Source: Wenjunlia vitaminophila DSM 41686
GTDB lineage: Bacteria; Actinomycetota; Actinomycetes; Streptomycetales; Streptomycetaceae
Length of the DNA stretch: 64,000 nt
Direction: 5' to 3'
NCBI RefSeq assembly: GCF_000380165.1
Contig: NZ_KB904661.1
Location: forward strand, 32,113 to 96,112
The notes under the pieces are model-generated. The model saw only the letters and a program-made list of their open reading frames with translations. It was not told the origin of the DNA and did no database searches. Both the position numbers and the translations under genes were made by a program. This document shows, in pieces, positions 37,727 through 47,193 of this stretch. Numbering within the stretch: position 1 is the first letter of the stretch; every line of letters starts with the position of its first letter.

Positions 37727-40375
37727 ATGCGCGACGAACACGGCTCCGCGTCACAGTCCGGTCCCACACACCGTCCACAGAGACCTGTTCCCGGCCTCCG
37801 GACGGCCCGGGACGCCGCAAGGACCGCGGACACCGTCCAGGACGTCGCCCGCAGCGCGCGGTCCCTCACGTCAGGCGGCCCGGTCACCGCCCGGGGGCTG
37901 CTGGCGCTACAGCGCACGGCGGGCAACTCCGCAGCGGTCCGGGCGCTTCAGCGGGCGCGTGCGGCGGACGAGCCTCCGGGAACCCCCCGGCCGGACGCCG
38001 GTGTCCATGACGTCCTCCGCTCCCCCGGCCGGCCCCTGGACCCGCGGCTGCGCGGGGAGATGGAGTCGCGGCTCGGCGCTGACTTCTCCGACGTCACGGT
38101 GCACACCGGTACCGCCGCGCGGAGTTCGGCCCGGGAGATCGGTGCCCGCGCCTACACCTCGGGCGACCACGTGGTGCTCGGCGAGGGAGGGAGTGACCCG
38201 CACACCCTGGCGCACGAACTGGTCCACGTGATCCAGCAGCGGCGGGGCCCCGTAGCGGGCGCCGACACCGGTACCGGGCTGCGCCTGAGTGACCCCGGCG
38301 ACCGGTTCGAGCGGGAGGCGGAGCGGGTGGCCCGCGCCGCGCTCGCGCCCGCGGTGCCCAGCCCGGTCCTGGCGGACACGGCCGTGTCCCGCGCGACGCG
38401 GCCCGCGGGACACGCCGCGCCGGTCCAGCGCCGCGTGAGGGCACAGGTCATCGCGCGGGACGAGGGCGGTGAGGTGCGCGTGGAAGACCTCGTCACCGCC
38501 GGTCGTCCCGACTCGCCGCACCCCGGCGGCACCGAGGGCGACCACACCACCGCGTTCGTCGTGCTGACGCAGGCGGTGAAGCGGGCGATCACCGGTAAGG
38601 ACGCGGTGTCGGCCGGTGCGGAGATCCGTCGGCTCCACCAGGAGGCCAGGAAGCTGCCGGGGGCGGGGCTCGTGGGGAACCTCCCCCGGGACGGCAAGCA
38701 CCGCAGGCTGCTGGACGAGGCGTCAGCGGAGCTGGCGGAGCTCGACGGGGAGCTGGACAGGGGGGCCGACGGCGGCTGGGACATGGTGAGGCTGCAGAGC
38801 CTGATCAGCGCCTACCTCCAGTACCGCGGGCTGCTGCCGCTCTCCACGCTCAACACCAAGTCCACCAAGCAGGGGACGTTCGGCAAGGGCACCGGCGAGT
38901 CCCACAGGACCGCTGGCCTGAGCCGTTACGCCAACGGCGAGGACGTCGCGGAGGAGGAGCTCCGGGACGAAGTCCTCGCCCTCATGGACCACAAGGGGAT
39001 CGTGAGGTTCGCGGCGGAGGAGGACGCCGGCAAGGCGGCCACGATGGCGCCCGGCACGCGGGGCGACGAGTCGTCGGAGGCCCGGCTCGACACCATCGTG
39101 CGCCAGCACGTCGACTCCGTGGAACACGCCTATCCCGGTGTGGTCGAGGCGGCGTGGGGTTCGTCCGACGAGGCCGTCAACGCGCTCGTCGGCGAACTGC
39201 GGCGGCGGACCCAGGAGCGGGCCGAGGATGAGGTTGACGACGCCAGGGAGCAGATCATCCGCCTGCGCAAGGCGTACCCGCGCAACGACGAGCTCATCGA
39301 GGCCTACGCCGACGTCCTGCGGAGTCACGGTCAGGAGCCCCCCGAGGAGGAACAGGAGGTCCTGGGGCGTGGCGCACGCCGCGCGGTCCGCACCGCGAAG
39401 GAACTGATCCGGTCCCCGAAGAAGTTGGGCAAGTCCCTCGCTGACAAGGCGAAGAAGCTCACGGCGCACGGGGCGAAGGGCCGCACCGCCAGGGACGACG
39501 CGCACGACGGCGGGGGGCAGCCGGCGTCCGACCGGGCCGAGGGGGCGCGGGGGACGACCACGGCCAAGGAGCCACGGTCGAAGATCGCGACCCAACTCCT
39601 CATCGACGACGGGGGCAAGATCACCGCCGTGCTCTCCGGGGGACGCGCCGCGTCCCCGTTCTCCGGCACCCAGGGCGCCCACACGACGGCCTGGGTGGTG
39701 CACCTCGACGTCGTCCGCGCGCGGCTGAAGGGCAAGGACGTGTCCGCGGCGATCGCCGAACTGCCCGCGCTGGTCACCCACGTCAGGGACACCCAGGAGC
39801 GGCTCGAGGGGATCAGTCCGGAGGAGTCCGAGATCGCGGAGGAACTGGAGGCGTTGTCCCTCACGGCGGACGCGGCGGCCGCGCCGCGGGGCGGGATGGA
39901 CGCCAGGCGCCAGGCGCTGACCGAACGGGCCGAGCGGGAGATGGACCGGCTCGTGGCGGCGGCGCAGGAGGCGCGGAAGGAGGGACGGCCGACCGATGTC
40001 CTGGCGCTGGCGCTGCAACAGGCGGTGGGAGCCGTCCTGGAGCGCGTCAACGTCATCCCCGGCATCACCCGCGCCGGCGGGTCCAAGGACGGGGCTGCCG
40101 AAGGGAGCCACCGCGGCGTCCTGCTCGCGACCGGCCGCACCCCGGAGGAGTACGCGGAAGCCCTCTTCGGGATGCTGGACATCAAGGAGAACGAGCCCGC
40201 GGAGAACCGCGAACTGCTGATGGCGAACCACCTGGCGATGGTGCAGGAGGCGTATCCCCGCGCCTGTGCCGCGGCCGGGCTCGCACCGGGAACGGACCCC
40301 GGGGCCGCGCTGGAGAAGTACGACAGCGCCCGCCGCAAGGGCAAGAAGAAGGCCGATGACGACGACTACGCGTGA
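37727..40375 (+). CDS. DUF4157 (eCIS-associated) protein with a duplicated C-terminal module (882 aa)
   Basis: Residues about 85-175 form the DUF4157 domain found as a marker of extracellular contractile injection systems: SPGRPLDPRLRGEMESRLGA, then FSDVTVHTG and the zinc-peptidase-like HELVHVIQQ near 163. After a linker come two copies of an unrecognised module of about 215 residues. Copy 1 (about 255-475) has GGTEGDHTTAFVV, then GTGESHR, then HVDSVEHAYPG. Copy 2 (about 635-855) has SGTQGAHTTAWVV, then AAEGSHRG, then HLAMVQEAYPR. Between them lies a charged helical stretch. It is probably a cargo or processing factor of the injection system next door. ATG 37727 has GGGAGG upstream. The toxic or structural role of the modules is unknown. 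Confidence 0.75.
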   Translation: MRDEHGSASQSGPTHRPQRPVPGLRTARDAARTADTVQDVARSARSLTSGGPVTARGLLALQRTAGNSAAVRALQRARAADEPPGTPRPDAGVHDVLRSPGRPLDPRLRGEMESRLGADFSDVTVHTGTAARSSAREIGARAYTSGDHVVLGEGGSDPHTLAHELVHVIQQRRGPVAGADTGTGLRLSDPGDRFEREAERVARAALAPAVPSPVLADTAVSRATRPAGHAAPVQRRVRAQVIARDEGGEVRVEDLVTAGRPDSPHPGGTEGDHTTAFVVLTQAVKRAITGKDAVSAGAEIRRLHQEARKLPGAGLVGNLPRDGKHRRLLDEASAELAELDGELDRGADGGWDMVRLQSLISAYLQYRGLLPLSTLNTKSTKQGTFGKGTGESHRTAGLSRYANGEDVAEEELRDEVLALMDHKGIVRFAAEEDAGKAATMAPGTRGDESSEARLDTIVRQHVDSVEHAYPGVVEAAWGSSDEAVNALVGELRRRTQERAEDEVDDAREQIIRLRKAYPRNDELIEAYADVLRSHGQEPPEEEQEVLGRGARRAVRTAKELIRSPKKLGKSLADKAKKLTAHGAKGRTARDDAHDGGGQPASDRAEGARGTTTAKEPRSKIATQLLIDDGGKITAVLSGGRAASPFSGTQGAHTTAWVVHLDVVRARLKGKDVSAAIAELPALVTHVRDTQERLEGISPEESEIAEELEALSLTADAAAAPRGGMDARRQALTERAEREMDRLVAAAQEARKEGRPTDVLALALQQAVGAVLERVNVIPGITRAGGSKDGAAEGSHRGVLLATGRTPEEYAEALFGMLDIKENEPAENRELLMANHLAMVQEAYPRACAAAGLAPGTDPGAALEKYDSARRKGKKKADDDDYA

Positions 40376-40768
40376 CGGAGGCCCGTCCCCCGCCCACCGG
40401 CCGTCCGGGCCGGGCCCCGTCGTCCGCTGACGTCCCGCGCCGCCACCGCCGGACGGGGGTGGCGCGGGACGTGGGATGCGTTTTCGGTCATTCCCGCAGC
40501 TTCCCCCACGGTGGGCCGGGCCCGGTCCCGCGGGCCCGGCACCGGGGCTCCCATGAGGGGTTCGCCTTGGTCAGGGGGTCGCGGTCAGGGCGCTGTGCCG
40601 CGGGGGCCGCGGGCGGGACGGCGGCCGAACGCCGGTCACGCGGGACGAGCGGCGCACGGGGTGTTTCGGCCGTGATCAGGCGCTGCCGCACGTCTCGTCC
40701 CCCTTTGGGGAAGCTTCCCTGCGGTTGCTCCCGTGGGCGAAGGAAGTCCCATGCCTGCTTCGGTCGGT
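40376..40768. other. Intergenic region between convergent genes
   Basis: Apart from the hairpin at 40430-40472 I see only G/C-rich sequence with short unsupported frames. Confidence 0.5.
40430..40472. terminator. Hairpin terminator after the DUF4157 gene
   Basis: ACGTCCCGCGCC (40430-40441) pairs with GGCGCGGGACGT (40461-40472); GCCACC/GGTGGC inside can add pairs beyond a small bulge. Followed by GGGATGCGTTTTC. Lies 55 bp past the DUF4157 stop and on the far side of the minus-strand membrane-protein stop. Confidence 0.7.
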
Positions 40769-42136
40769 TCAGCGCTGGATGTCACTGAGGACACCACTGA
40801 CGTTGAGCACCTCCACGCATCCGGAAGCCGGTTTCCCGGAGGCCGGGGTGCCGGGCTCGTCGCAGGTCACGCTCACCGTGACGGCCTGCTTCTCGGGAAC
40901 CTCGATCGGCGTCACCCAGTGGTAGTCCTGGTTCCGGAACGTCTCCAGGGCGATGGTGGTGATCTTCCGGTTCCCGAAGGTGACGGTCACCAGTCCCTCG
41001 TCCCCCTGGAAGTTGGCCACCACGATGTCCGTGATGCCGAAGACCTTGCCCTCCGGGACCCGGTACGCACCGTTCTCCCGGGCGCCGTCGCCGGTGCGCA
41101 CCTCGACGGTCGCGGAGCTCTGCCGGCCCGTCCCGGGCACCCCGGAGCCGGCCGGGGCGGTGGTGCTCCCGCCGTTCCGCTGCGTCTCCTGGGCCCCCTG
41201 GCCGCCCCCGGGCTGCTCCGTGCCGGTTCCCCGCGGGTCCTGCCCCGGGGTGCCGGGAGCCGGGGCGCCAGTGGGTGTGCCCTTCCCGGCAGCCGCGACG
41301 TTCTCCCTGGCCGCGTCGTCCGCCGCCTCCTTCGCCGTGCTCTCCACGGCTGGCCGGACCAGCAGGAACCACGCGACCAGCAGCGCGAGCAGCGCCGCGA
41401 GCAGCAGGAGCAGCCACCTGGGGAAGACCACCTGCTGGACGAACTCGCCCTGCAGCGCGTGCTGCTCCCCGGTCTCCTCCGGCTCCGGTCCCGCGTCGGG
41501 CCGGGGGGCCGCCAGCGAGCCGCGGGGGCCGTCCGGGTCCCGGGCGACCTCCACCTCGAACGGCCAGGTCACCGGTTCGCCGAACCACACCGGCCGGCGC
41601 GCGCGTACCCGCAGCCGCGCGGCGGCGGACCCTCCGGGCGCGATGTGCAGGGCACCGGGGGCGGAGGTGAGGCGCAGGTCGCTGCCGGGCTGCCGTCCGG
41701 TGAGGGTGACGGCGGTCGCGGTGTTGCCCAGGTTCCGCACGGTCGTCCGGTACCGCCCGCTGAGCCAGCCGCGGCGGGTGGTGGGCTCGAGTTCGGCCCG
41801 CAGTTCCTGGAACGCCGTGATGACCACCGTGGTCTCCGGGACCGTCACCGCGTCGGGGCGCTCGACGGGCACCACCCGGACCCCCAACGGCACTTCTCCC
41901 GCGCGGACCTCGGGGGAACGCGGAGGTGCGAGCCGCACCGTCACCGTCTCGGACGTGCCCGGGTACAGGGAGACACGGGCCGGCTCGACGGTGGTCCACG
42001 CGGCACAGTCCCCGACCGGCTCGAAGGTGTACGCCTCGACGATGTCGGTGTCGTTGCGCACGGTCAGGGCCATCGACGCCGTGCCGCCCGGCGACACCAC
42101 GACCGTCGGGACACCAAGTTCGGCAATTGTGGTCAC
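40769..42136 (-). CDS. Single-pass membrane protein of the injection-system locus (455 aa)
   Basis: N-terminal 235 residues hold two immunoglobulin-like beta domains (VSPGGTASMALTVRND, then RTTVRNLGNTATAVTLTG, with SLYPGTSETVTVRL). One transmembrane helix lies near 240-260 (WLLLLLAALLALLVAWFLLV), then a Gly/Pro/Thr-rich linker and a C-terminal beta domain with a CDEPGTP...GCVEVL disulphide candidate. There is no signal peptide, so the N-terminal domains are probably cytosolic and the C-terminal part outside. In S. coelicolor a membrane protein called CisA couples CIS contraction to cell death; this protein is one of two candidates here. GTG 42136 is the only reasonable start, although its ribosome-binding site is poor. 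Databases often label such proteins 'hydrolytic', without visible active-site support. Confidence 0.65.
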   Translation of the reverse strand: MTTIAELGVPTVVVSPGGTASMALTVRNDTDIVEAYTFEPVGDCAAWTTVEPARVSLYPGTSETVTVRLAPPRSPEVRAGEVPLGVRVVPVERPDAVTVPETTVVITAFQELRAELEPTTRRGWLSGRYRTTVRNLGNTATAVTLTGRQPGSDLRLTSAPGALHIAPGGSAAARLRVRARRPVWFGEPVTWPFEVEVARDPDGPRGSLAAPRPDAGPEPEETGEQHALQGEFVQQVVFPRWLLLLLAALLALLVAWFLLVRPAVESTAKEAADDAARENVAAAGKGTPTGAPAPGTPGQDPRGTGTEQPGGGQGAQETQRNGGSTTAPAGSGVPGTGRQSSATVEVRTGDGARENGAYRVPEGKVFGITDIVVANFQGDEGLVTVTFGNRKITTIALETFRNQDYHWVTPIEVPEKQAVTVSVTCDEPGTPASGKPASGCVEVLNVSGVLSDIQR

Positions 42137-42343
42137 GACGAGACGGTAGGGCCGCGGCGCACTCCGGGGAGAGGGACCCGAGGGCAGTCGGCGGGCACTG
42201 TCGCTGCCCCCGGAGCCCCACCCCGTCCTGCTCCGCCAGCCCGTCGGACACCTCGTGCCACGGCGGACCCGTGGACGGCCCGGCGTCTCGCCCGCGCCAC
42301 CCGGTTCCCTTGACCAGCAGGAGACAAGAGAACGGAATGACGC

Positions 42344-43084
42344 ATGACCTCGGTCAACACGCAGCACGGCGCCGACAGCTCCGGCCGCGGCCGGACGTCC
42401 GTACCTCAGCACGACCCGAGTCGCCCCTGGTCGAACGTGGAGGGCGGGGCGAACGCCAAACCGGACAGGGTGTCCGTGGCGATCTACGCACAGGACCCGG
42501 TGCTGCACGCGGGCGCCACCCACCTGCTGCGGCAGCGGCCGGAGGTGGAGCTGCTCAGGGACACGGAGGCGGACGGGGCCAGGATCTCCCTGGTCGTGGC
42601 GGACAAGCTGGACGACCCCACGGTGCAGCTCCTGCGAAGACTGCAACGCAACTCCGCCACCCGTACCGGTCTTGTCGTGGGGCGCTGCGAGATCGGGGCC
42701 CTCCAGACCATGATCGAGTGTGGCGCGGCAGCCGTGCTGCGCCGCACCGAGGCGAGCCAGGACCGGCTGGTCAACCTGATCTGCGCGCTGGCCAGGGGCG
42801 AGGGGGTGCTCCCCGGGGACCTCCTGGGGCAGCTCCTGGACCACGTCGGCAGCCTGCAACGCATGATGCTCGACCCCCGCGGGCTGACGCTGTCCCCGCT
42901 GACGGCCCGGGAGTCGGACATGCTCCGGCTGGTCGCGGACGGGTACGACACCGCTGAGATCGCCGCCAAGACGTCGTACTCCGAACGCACCGTCAAGAAC
43001 GTGCTGCACGAGGTGGCGACGCGGCTCGGGCTGCGCAACCGGGCCCACGCGGTGGGTTACGCGATGCGCCACGGGCTGATCTGA
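42344..43084 (+). CDS. LuxR-type response-regulator-like transcription factor (246 aa)
   Basis: Residues 45-150 look like a degenerate receiver domain (VSVAIYAQDPVLHAGATHLL, then LVVADKLDD and CGAAAVLRR). The C-terminal LuxR HTH is complete: LTARESDMLRLVADGYDTAE, then IAAKTSYSERTVKNVLHEVATRLG. No sensor kinase is encoded nearby, so it is probably an orphan or phosphorylation-independent regulator. It lies at the head of the plus-strand injection-system genes, divergent from the membrane-protein gene, and is the obvious candidate for their control. Confidence 0.85.
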   Translation: MTSVNTQHGADSSGRGRTSVPQHDPSRPWSNVEGGANAKPDRVSVAIYAQDPVLHAGATHLLRQRPEVELLRDTEADGARISLVVADKLDDPTVQLLRRLQRNSATRTGLVVGRCEIGALQTMIECGAAAVLRRTEASQDRLVNLICALARGEGVLPGDLLGQLLDHVGSLQRMMLDPRGLTLSPLTARESDMLRLVADGYDTAEIAAKTSYSERTVKNVLHEVATRLGLRNRAHAVGYAMRHGLI

Positions 43085-43291
43085 ACGGGGGGCGGCCCGT
43101 CGGGGTGTGCCACGGCGGGGCCGGGGTGAGTGGGCGGGCGGCACCGCCGGTAGCCGTCGCCCCGGCCGACGGGCCGTCCGGTGGCTGCCCCGAGGGGCAC
43201 CGGCCGCTACCCCCGGTCCGGGTACTCGGGGCCTGGGCCTCACCCGGCGGGCCGGTCAGGCTGACGGCAGGACTCGGTACCGGACTGTGAG

Positions 43292-46200
43292 GTGGACGTG
43301 AACGGCGGCACTGGCCCCTCCGGGTGGGCCCGTTCGGTGCGGATCGTCATCGCCGTGGTGGTCCTGCTGTCCAGTGTGGTGGCCCTGGGTGAGCTTCCCG
43401 TCGCCCGACCCGCCGGACCGGACCTGCCGGCCCCGGCCCCCGCCGCGGACCCGGTGCGCGTCACCTACGCGGGGACGGAGCACCACAGCATGGGCCTGGT
43501 GACCGGTGTCGGCACCAGCGACCCGTTCTTCGGCCCGGCCCCCACCCACTTCGACACCGAGTCGTTCGCCCGTGGCGACGCCCTGGTCTTCACCAGCCTG
43601 CGGGACAGCCGCAGGCCGCAGGTGTACCTGCGGACCGCCGCGGGCACGGTGCACCGGCTCACCACCGACCGGAACGCCGCCCACCCGCAACTGACCCCGG
43701 ACGGGCAGTGGGTCGTGTTCGACTCGGCCGAGCCCGGCGGCCCGGAGGGGAAGGAGCAGCGGGACCTGTGGATCGTCCGGGTGGACGGCACCGGTGAGCG
43801 CAGGCTGACCGACACGCCCGCCGACGAGAGGTACCCCACGGTCTCCCCCGACGGTTCCCGCCTGGCGTACAGCAGCAACGACGCCTGCACCTGCAGGGAC
43901 CAGATCTACGTGCGGGCGCTCGCCGGCGGCCCGGTCACCCAGGTGACCTCCGCGACCGAGGGCAGTGCCGTGGACCCGGTGTGGAACCCGGTGGACGACG
44001 CCGCCCACCGCGACCTGATCGCCTACACCCTGGAGGCGGAGGGGGAGACCGGGCCCAGCCTGCGCGTCACCACACCCGCGGGGGAGGACGCGCCGCTGCT
44101 CACCGCCGGCGGGGCGAGCTGGCGCAGCCGGTCGGCGGACTGGCTGCCCAACGGGGACGAGGTGGTGTTCGTCGGCCTGGACGGGCCCTACGGGGCGACC
44201 GGCCGGTACGTGTACCGGTCCGCCACGGGCTCGGCCTCCGCCCCGTCGTTGGTGCTCGACGAGAGCGGGCGCGACGTCAGTTCCCCGACGTGGCTGGGGC
44301 CTGGGGACACCGGCGGGGTGGTCGTCACCCGGACGAGCGCCGCCACGCCCCACGTGGCCAGGCTCTCCGACATCAGACCGGACGGGGTGGACCCCCGGGA
44401 CCTCGGTCTTGACCTGCTGGTGGAGGACCCTGCCGCCGACACCAACACCGACCCGGCGAACGACCCGCTGTTCCACCCCGCCCCGGGCTACGACCCGTGG
44501 ACCGAGCGCCAGGGCTACGGTCCGGACGGCCGGCAGATCGTGGTGTCCCGGTTCGAGGGGCCGCCCGGCGACCGGGAGCAGCGGATCTGGCTGGCGGACG
44601 CCGAAGGCCGCGACCCGCGCGTCGTCGGACTCCACGGCCGGGAGCGCGGGGACTGGGACACCGATCCGGCGTTCTCGCCCGACGGCCGGTTCCTCGCGTT
44701 CACCAGGACCTCCCCCGGCGGGGCGGGCCCGGGCTCGGGGCCGGGGCGCGTGCTGATCGCGCTGGTCGCCACCGGGGAGGTCGTCGGCACGGTCCGGCCG
44801 CCGCGGGGGTGGGAGGGCGCGAGCGACGCCCAGCCCACGTGGTCGTCGGACGGCGCCGTGATCGCGTTCACCAGGACGGCTGTGATCAACGACAACGGCG
44901 GCAACAAGCACGTCTGGACGGTGCCCGCGGACTCCCTGGACGAGCAGGCCGACCTCAGCGCGACGCTCTGCCCGGGGAGCTGCGAGGTGATCGACGACTC
45001 CCCCGCCTTCTCCCCGGACGGGCGGACCCTGGCGTTCAACCGCAAGGACGGCGGCGGCCGGACCAACGAGCGCAACGGCGTGCTGGTCACCCCGTTGACC
45101 GGCGGCGGCTGCCGGGTGGTGCTGCCCGCCGGGCTGCGCGACCGACCCGACGCCTGCTGGCAGGCGTTGCCCGACACCTCCCGGACCGGCCCGCACCAGC
45201 CGCGGGACGTGGCGTGGTCCCCGGACGGCTCCCGTCTCGTGCTCTCCTCCCGGGAGGGCGTCGAGCCCAACGCGCCCGAGGCCCTGTCGGTGCTCGACGT
45301 CGCCACCGGTGACCTCACGGACCTCACCGCGTCGCTCCCCGGCCGCCAGAAGGAGCCGGCCTACCAGCAGTCGGTGGACCTGGCGCTGACCGCCCCCGAG
45401 ACCACGCCCGCCGTGCGGACGGGGTCCGTCGCCACCGTGACGGTCACGGTCACCAACGCGGGGCCGGCTCCCTCACCGGGCACCGTGTTCACGGCCGCGC
45501 CGCCGGCGGGCGTCAGGCTGGAGGGGCTGACGACACCGGCCGGCGGGTGCGACACCGCGGCCCTCCAGTGCGACCTGGGGGTGCTCCCGCCCCTGGCGAC
45601 CGTGCGGGTGACGGCGCGGGTGGTCGGCGTGACCGAGGGCGACCAGACGGTCGGCTGGTCGGTCTCCGGCGCCGTCGTGGACCCGGACCCGGGCGACAAC
45701 GCCGGTCGGACGGTCGTGCCGGTGGAGCAGCCCCCGCCCCAGGTGCCGCGCCCGCCGACCTCGGACAGTCCACCGACTTCGGACGGTCCGCCGGGCGGGC
45801 CGTCCGCTCCGGCTCCGCCGCCGCAGCACCCACAGCCGCCGGCGGGACCGGCCCTGTCGCTGGACGCGCAGCCGAACCCCGGGTACGTGGGCGGCCGGGT
45901 CGTGTTGAGTTACACCGTGCGCAACCGGGGCGAGGCGCTGGCCAGCGGACTGCGCCTGCGGCTCGGCCTGCCCGCGGGCGTCCCGACCGGCCGGCTGCCC
46001 GCGGGCTGCACCCGCACCGGGTGCGTCCTGGGTGACCTGGAACCGGGGGCCTCCTCGGTGGTGCGGGTCGTGCTGGCCCCGCGCGAGCCCCTGCGGACCA
46101 CGCTCACCGGGACGCTGACGACCACCGGCACGGACGCGAACCGCGCCGACAACACCGCGAGGGAGCCGCTGCGCGTCCTCCAGCCACGGATCGTCGCGGT

Positions 46201-46483
46201 GCCGGCCGTCGGCAAGCCCGGGTTCGTGACCTCCGTCCGCGGTACCGACTTCCCCCCGGGTGCCCCGGTGACGCTCACCTGGAAGCCGGGCATCACCGCG
46301 GCGGCGGCGCCCACGCTCCCCCGGCGGGACGGCACGTTCGCCGCCCAGTTGCTGATCATGACCAAGGACCAGACGGGCCCGCGCACCATCACCGCGCGGG
46401 GCCCCGGATTCTCCCCGGTGACCACGCCGTTCCTGGTGGTCAACGGCACGTTCCAACCACCGGACGAGGTGACCCGGCGGTGA
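43292..46483 (+). CDS. Secreted or membrane-tethered TolB/WD40-like beta-propeller protein with DUF11-type repeats (1063 aa)
   Basis: A hydrophobic signal/anchor lies near 15-35 (VRIVIAVVVLLSSVVALGEL). Residues 90-680 contain repeated PD40/TolB propeller blades of the type 'SPDGSRLAYSSND', 'SPDGRFLAFTRTS', 'SPDGRTLAFNRKD' and 'SPDGSRLVLSSRE'. Then come two CARDB/DUF11-like beta-sandwiches (TVTVTNAGPAPSPGTVF near 715; SYTVRNRGEALASGLRLRLG near 870) separated by a Pro/Ser-rich spacer, and a final IPT-like domain. Probably an extracytoplasmic protein encoded with the CIS genes. GTG 43292 start; its stop overlaps the next gene (GTGA). Its role in the CIS is unknown. Confidence 0.7.
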   Translation: MDVNGGTGPSGWARSVRIVIAVVVLLSSVVALGELPVARPAGPDLPAPAPAADPVRVTYAGTEHHSMGLVTGVGTSDPFFGPAPTHFDTESFARGDALVFTSLRDSRRPQVYLRTAAGTVHRLTTDRNAAHPQLTPDGQWVVFDSAEPGGPEGKEQRDLWIVRVDGTGERRLTDTPADERYPTVSPDGSRLAYSSNDACTCRDQIYVRALAGGPVTQVTSATEGSAVDPVWNPVDDAAHRDLIAYTLEAEGETGPSLRVTTPAGEDAPLLTAGGASWRSRSADWLPNGDEVVFVGLDGPYGATGRYVYRSATGSASAPSLVLDESGRDVSSPTWLGPGDTGGVVVTRTSAATPHVARLSDIRPDGVDPRDLGLDLLVEDPAADTNTDPANDPLFHPAPGYDPWTERQGYGPDGRQIVVSRFEGPPGDREQRIWLADAEGRDPRVVGLHGRERGDWDTDPAFSPDGRFLAFTRTSPGGAGPGSGPGRVLIALVATGEVVGTVRPPRGWEGASDAQPTWSSDGAVIAFTRTAVINDNGGNKHVWTVPADSLDEQADLSATLCPGSCEVIDDSPAFSPDGRTLAFNRKDGGGRTNERNGVLVTPLTGGGCRVVLPAGLRDRPDACWQALPDTSRTGPHQPRDVAWSPDGSRLVLSSREGVEPNAPEALSVLDVATGDLTDLTASLPGRQKEPAYQQSVDLALTAPETTPAVRTGSVATVTVTVTNAGPAPSPGTVFTAAPPAGVRLEGLTTPAGGCDTAALQCDLGVLPPLATVRVTARVVGVTEGDQTVGWSVSGAVVDPDPGDNAGRTVVPVEQPPPQVPRPPTSDSPPTSDGPPGGPSAPAPPPQHPQPPAGPALSLDAQPNPGYVGGRVVLSYTVRNRGEALASGLRLRLGLPAGVPTGRLPAGCTRTGCVLGDLEPGASSVVRVVLAPREPLRTTLTGTLTTTGTDANRADNTAREPLRVLQPRIVAVPAVGKPGFVTSVRGTDFPPGAPVTLTWKPGITAAAAPTLPRRDGTFAAQLLIMTKDQTGPRTITARGPGFSPVTTPFLVVNGTFQPPDEVTRR

Positions 46484-47193
46484 TCCACGAGGTGGACGAG
46501 GGGTTGCGGCGGCTGTTCGCCGAGTGCGGTGTCGCCGGCAACGGCGTCGAGTTGGCCTTCGACGCGCCCACCAAGGAGTGGGTGGCCCGCCGGAACGCCC
46601 CCACGGTCAGCGTCTTCCTCCACCAGATCCGCGAGGAGGTGGACCGGCGGCAGACCGGTACCGGCCCGGAACACGACGCGGACGGCGTCGTCTCCGCGCA
46701 CCGGTCACCGCCCCGGTGGTTCGAGCTGGCCTACCTGGTGACCGCGTGGACGAGCCGCCCCCAGGACGAGCACCGGCTGCTGTCCGAGGCGCTGCGCTGC
46801 CTGGTCGATGCTGAGGCGCTGCCTCCGCGGCTGCTCACCGGCACGCTCGCGCGGCTCGGTCTGTCCGTCGGGTTGGACGCGACGGGCCGGCGCCAGGGCG
46901 GGCCCTCGATGTCGGACGTGTGGTCGGCCCTGGGCGGGGAGCTGAAGCCGTCGATCGACCTGCGGGTGACGGCGCCGCTGACCGGTGCCGGCGCCCCTGC
47001 CGGGCCCCCGGTGAGCGAGGGGATGGTGGTGCGGGTCACCGACCGGTCCCCGGGTGCGGGCGCCGCGGGGGCCGTACCGGGTCGCCGGCTGCGGTACGAC
47101 GGGGCCACGGGCACCGAGCCCACCGGCCTGGGGGCCGCCCGGGAGCGGCCCCTGCCACCCGGCCGCCGGCGCCGGCGCGGCGCGCAGCCGTGA
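46480..47193 (+). CDS. cis16: CIS tube-cap/terminator protein, DUF4255 (237 aa)
   Basis: MIHEVDEGLRRLFAECGV and LAFDAPTKEWVARRNAPTVS then VFLHQIREE are diagnostic of DUF4255, the Pvc16/Afp16 family that caps the distal end of the tube and sheath and fixes the particle length. A long Gly/Pro/Arg-rich tail follows the domain from about residue 165. The GTG start overlaps the stop of the propeller gene, and its own stop overlaps the start of the AAA+ ATPase gene. Confidence 0.85.
   Translation: MIHEVDEGLRRLFAECGVAGNGVELAFDAPTKEWVARRNAPTVSVFLHQIREEVDRRQTGTGPEHDADGVVSAHRSPPRWFELAYLVTAWTSRPQDEHRLLSEALRCLVDAEALPPRLLTGTLARLGLSVGLDATGRRQGGPSMSDVWSALGGELKPSIDLRVTAPLTGAGAPAGPPVSEGMVVRVTDRSPGAGAAGAVPGRRLRYDGATGTEPTGLGAARERPLPPGRRRRRGAQP

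Noticed and set aside
42137..43243. N-terminal extension of the minus-strand membrane-protein gene up to 43243
   Set aside because: The extension runs antisense to the LuxR gene, is Pro/Arg-rich and has no domain; the GTG at 42136 is directly followed by a folded beta domain.
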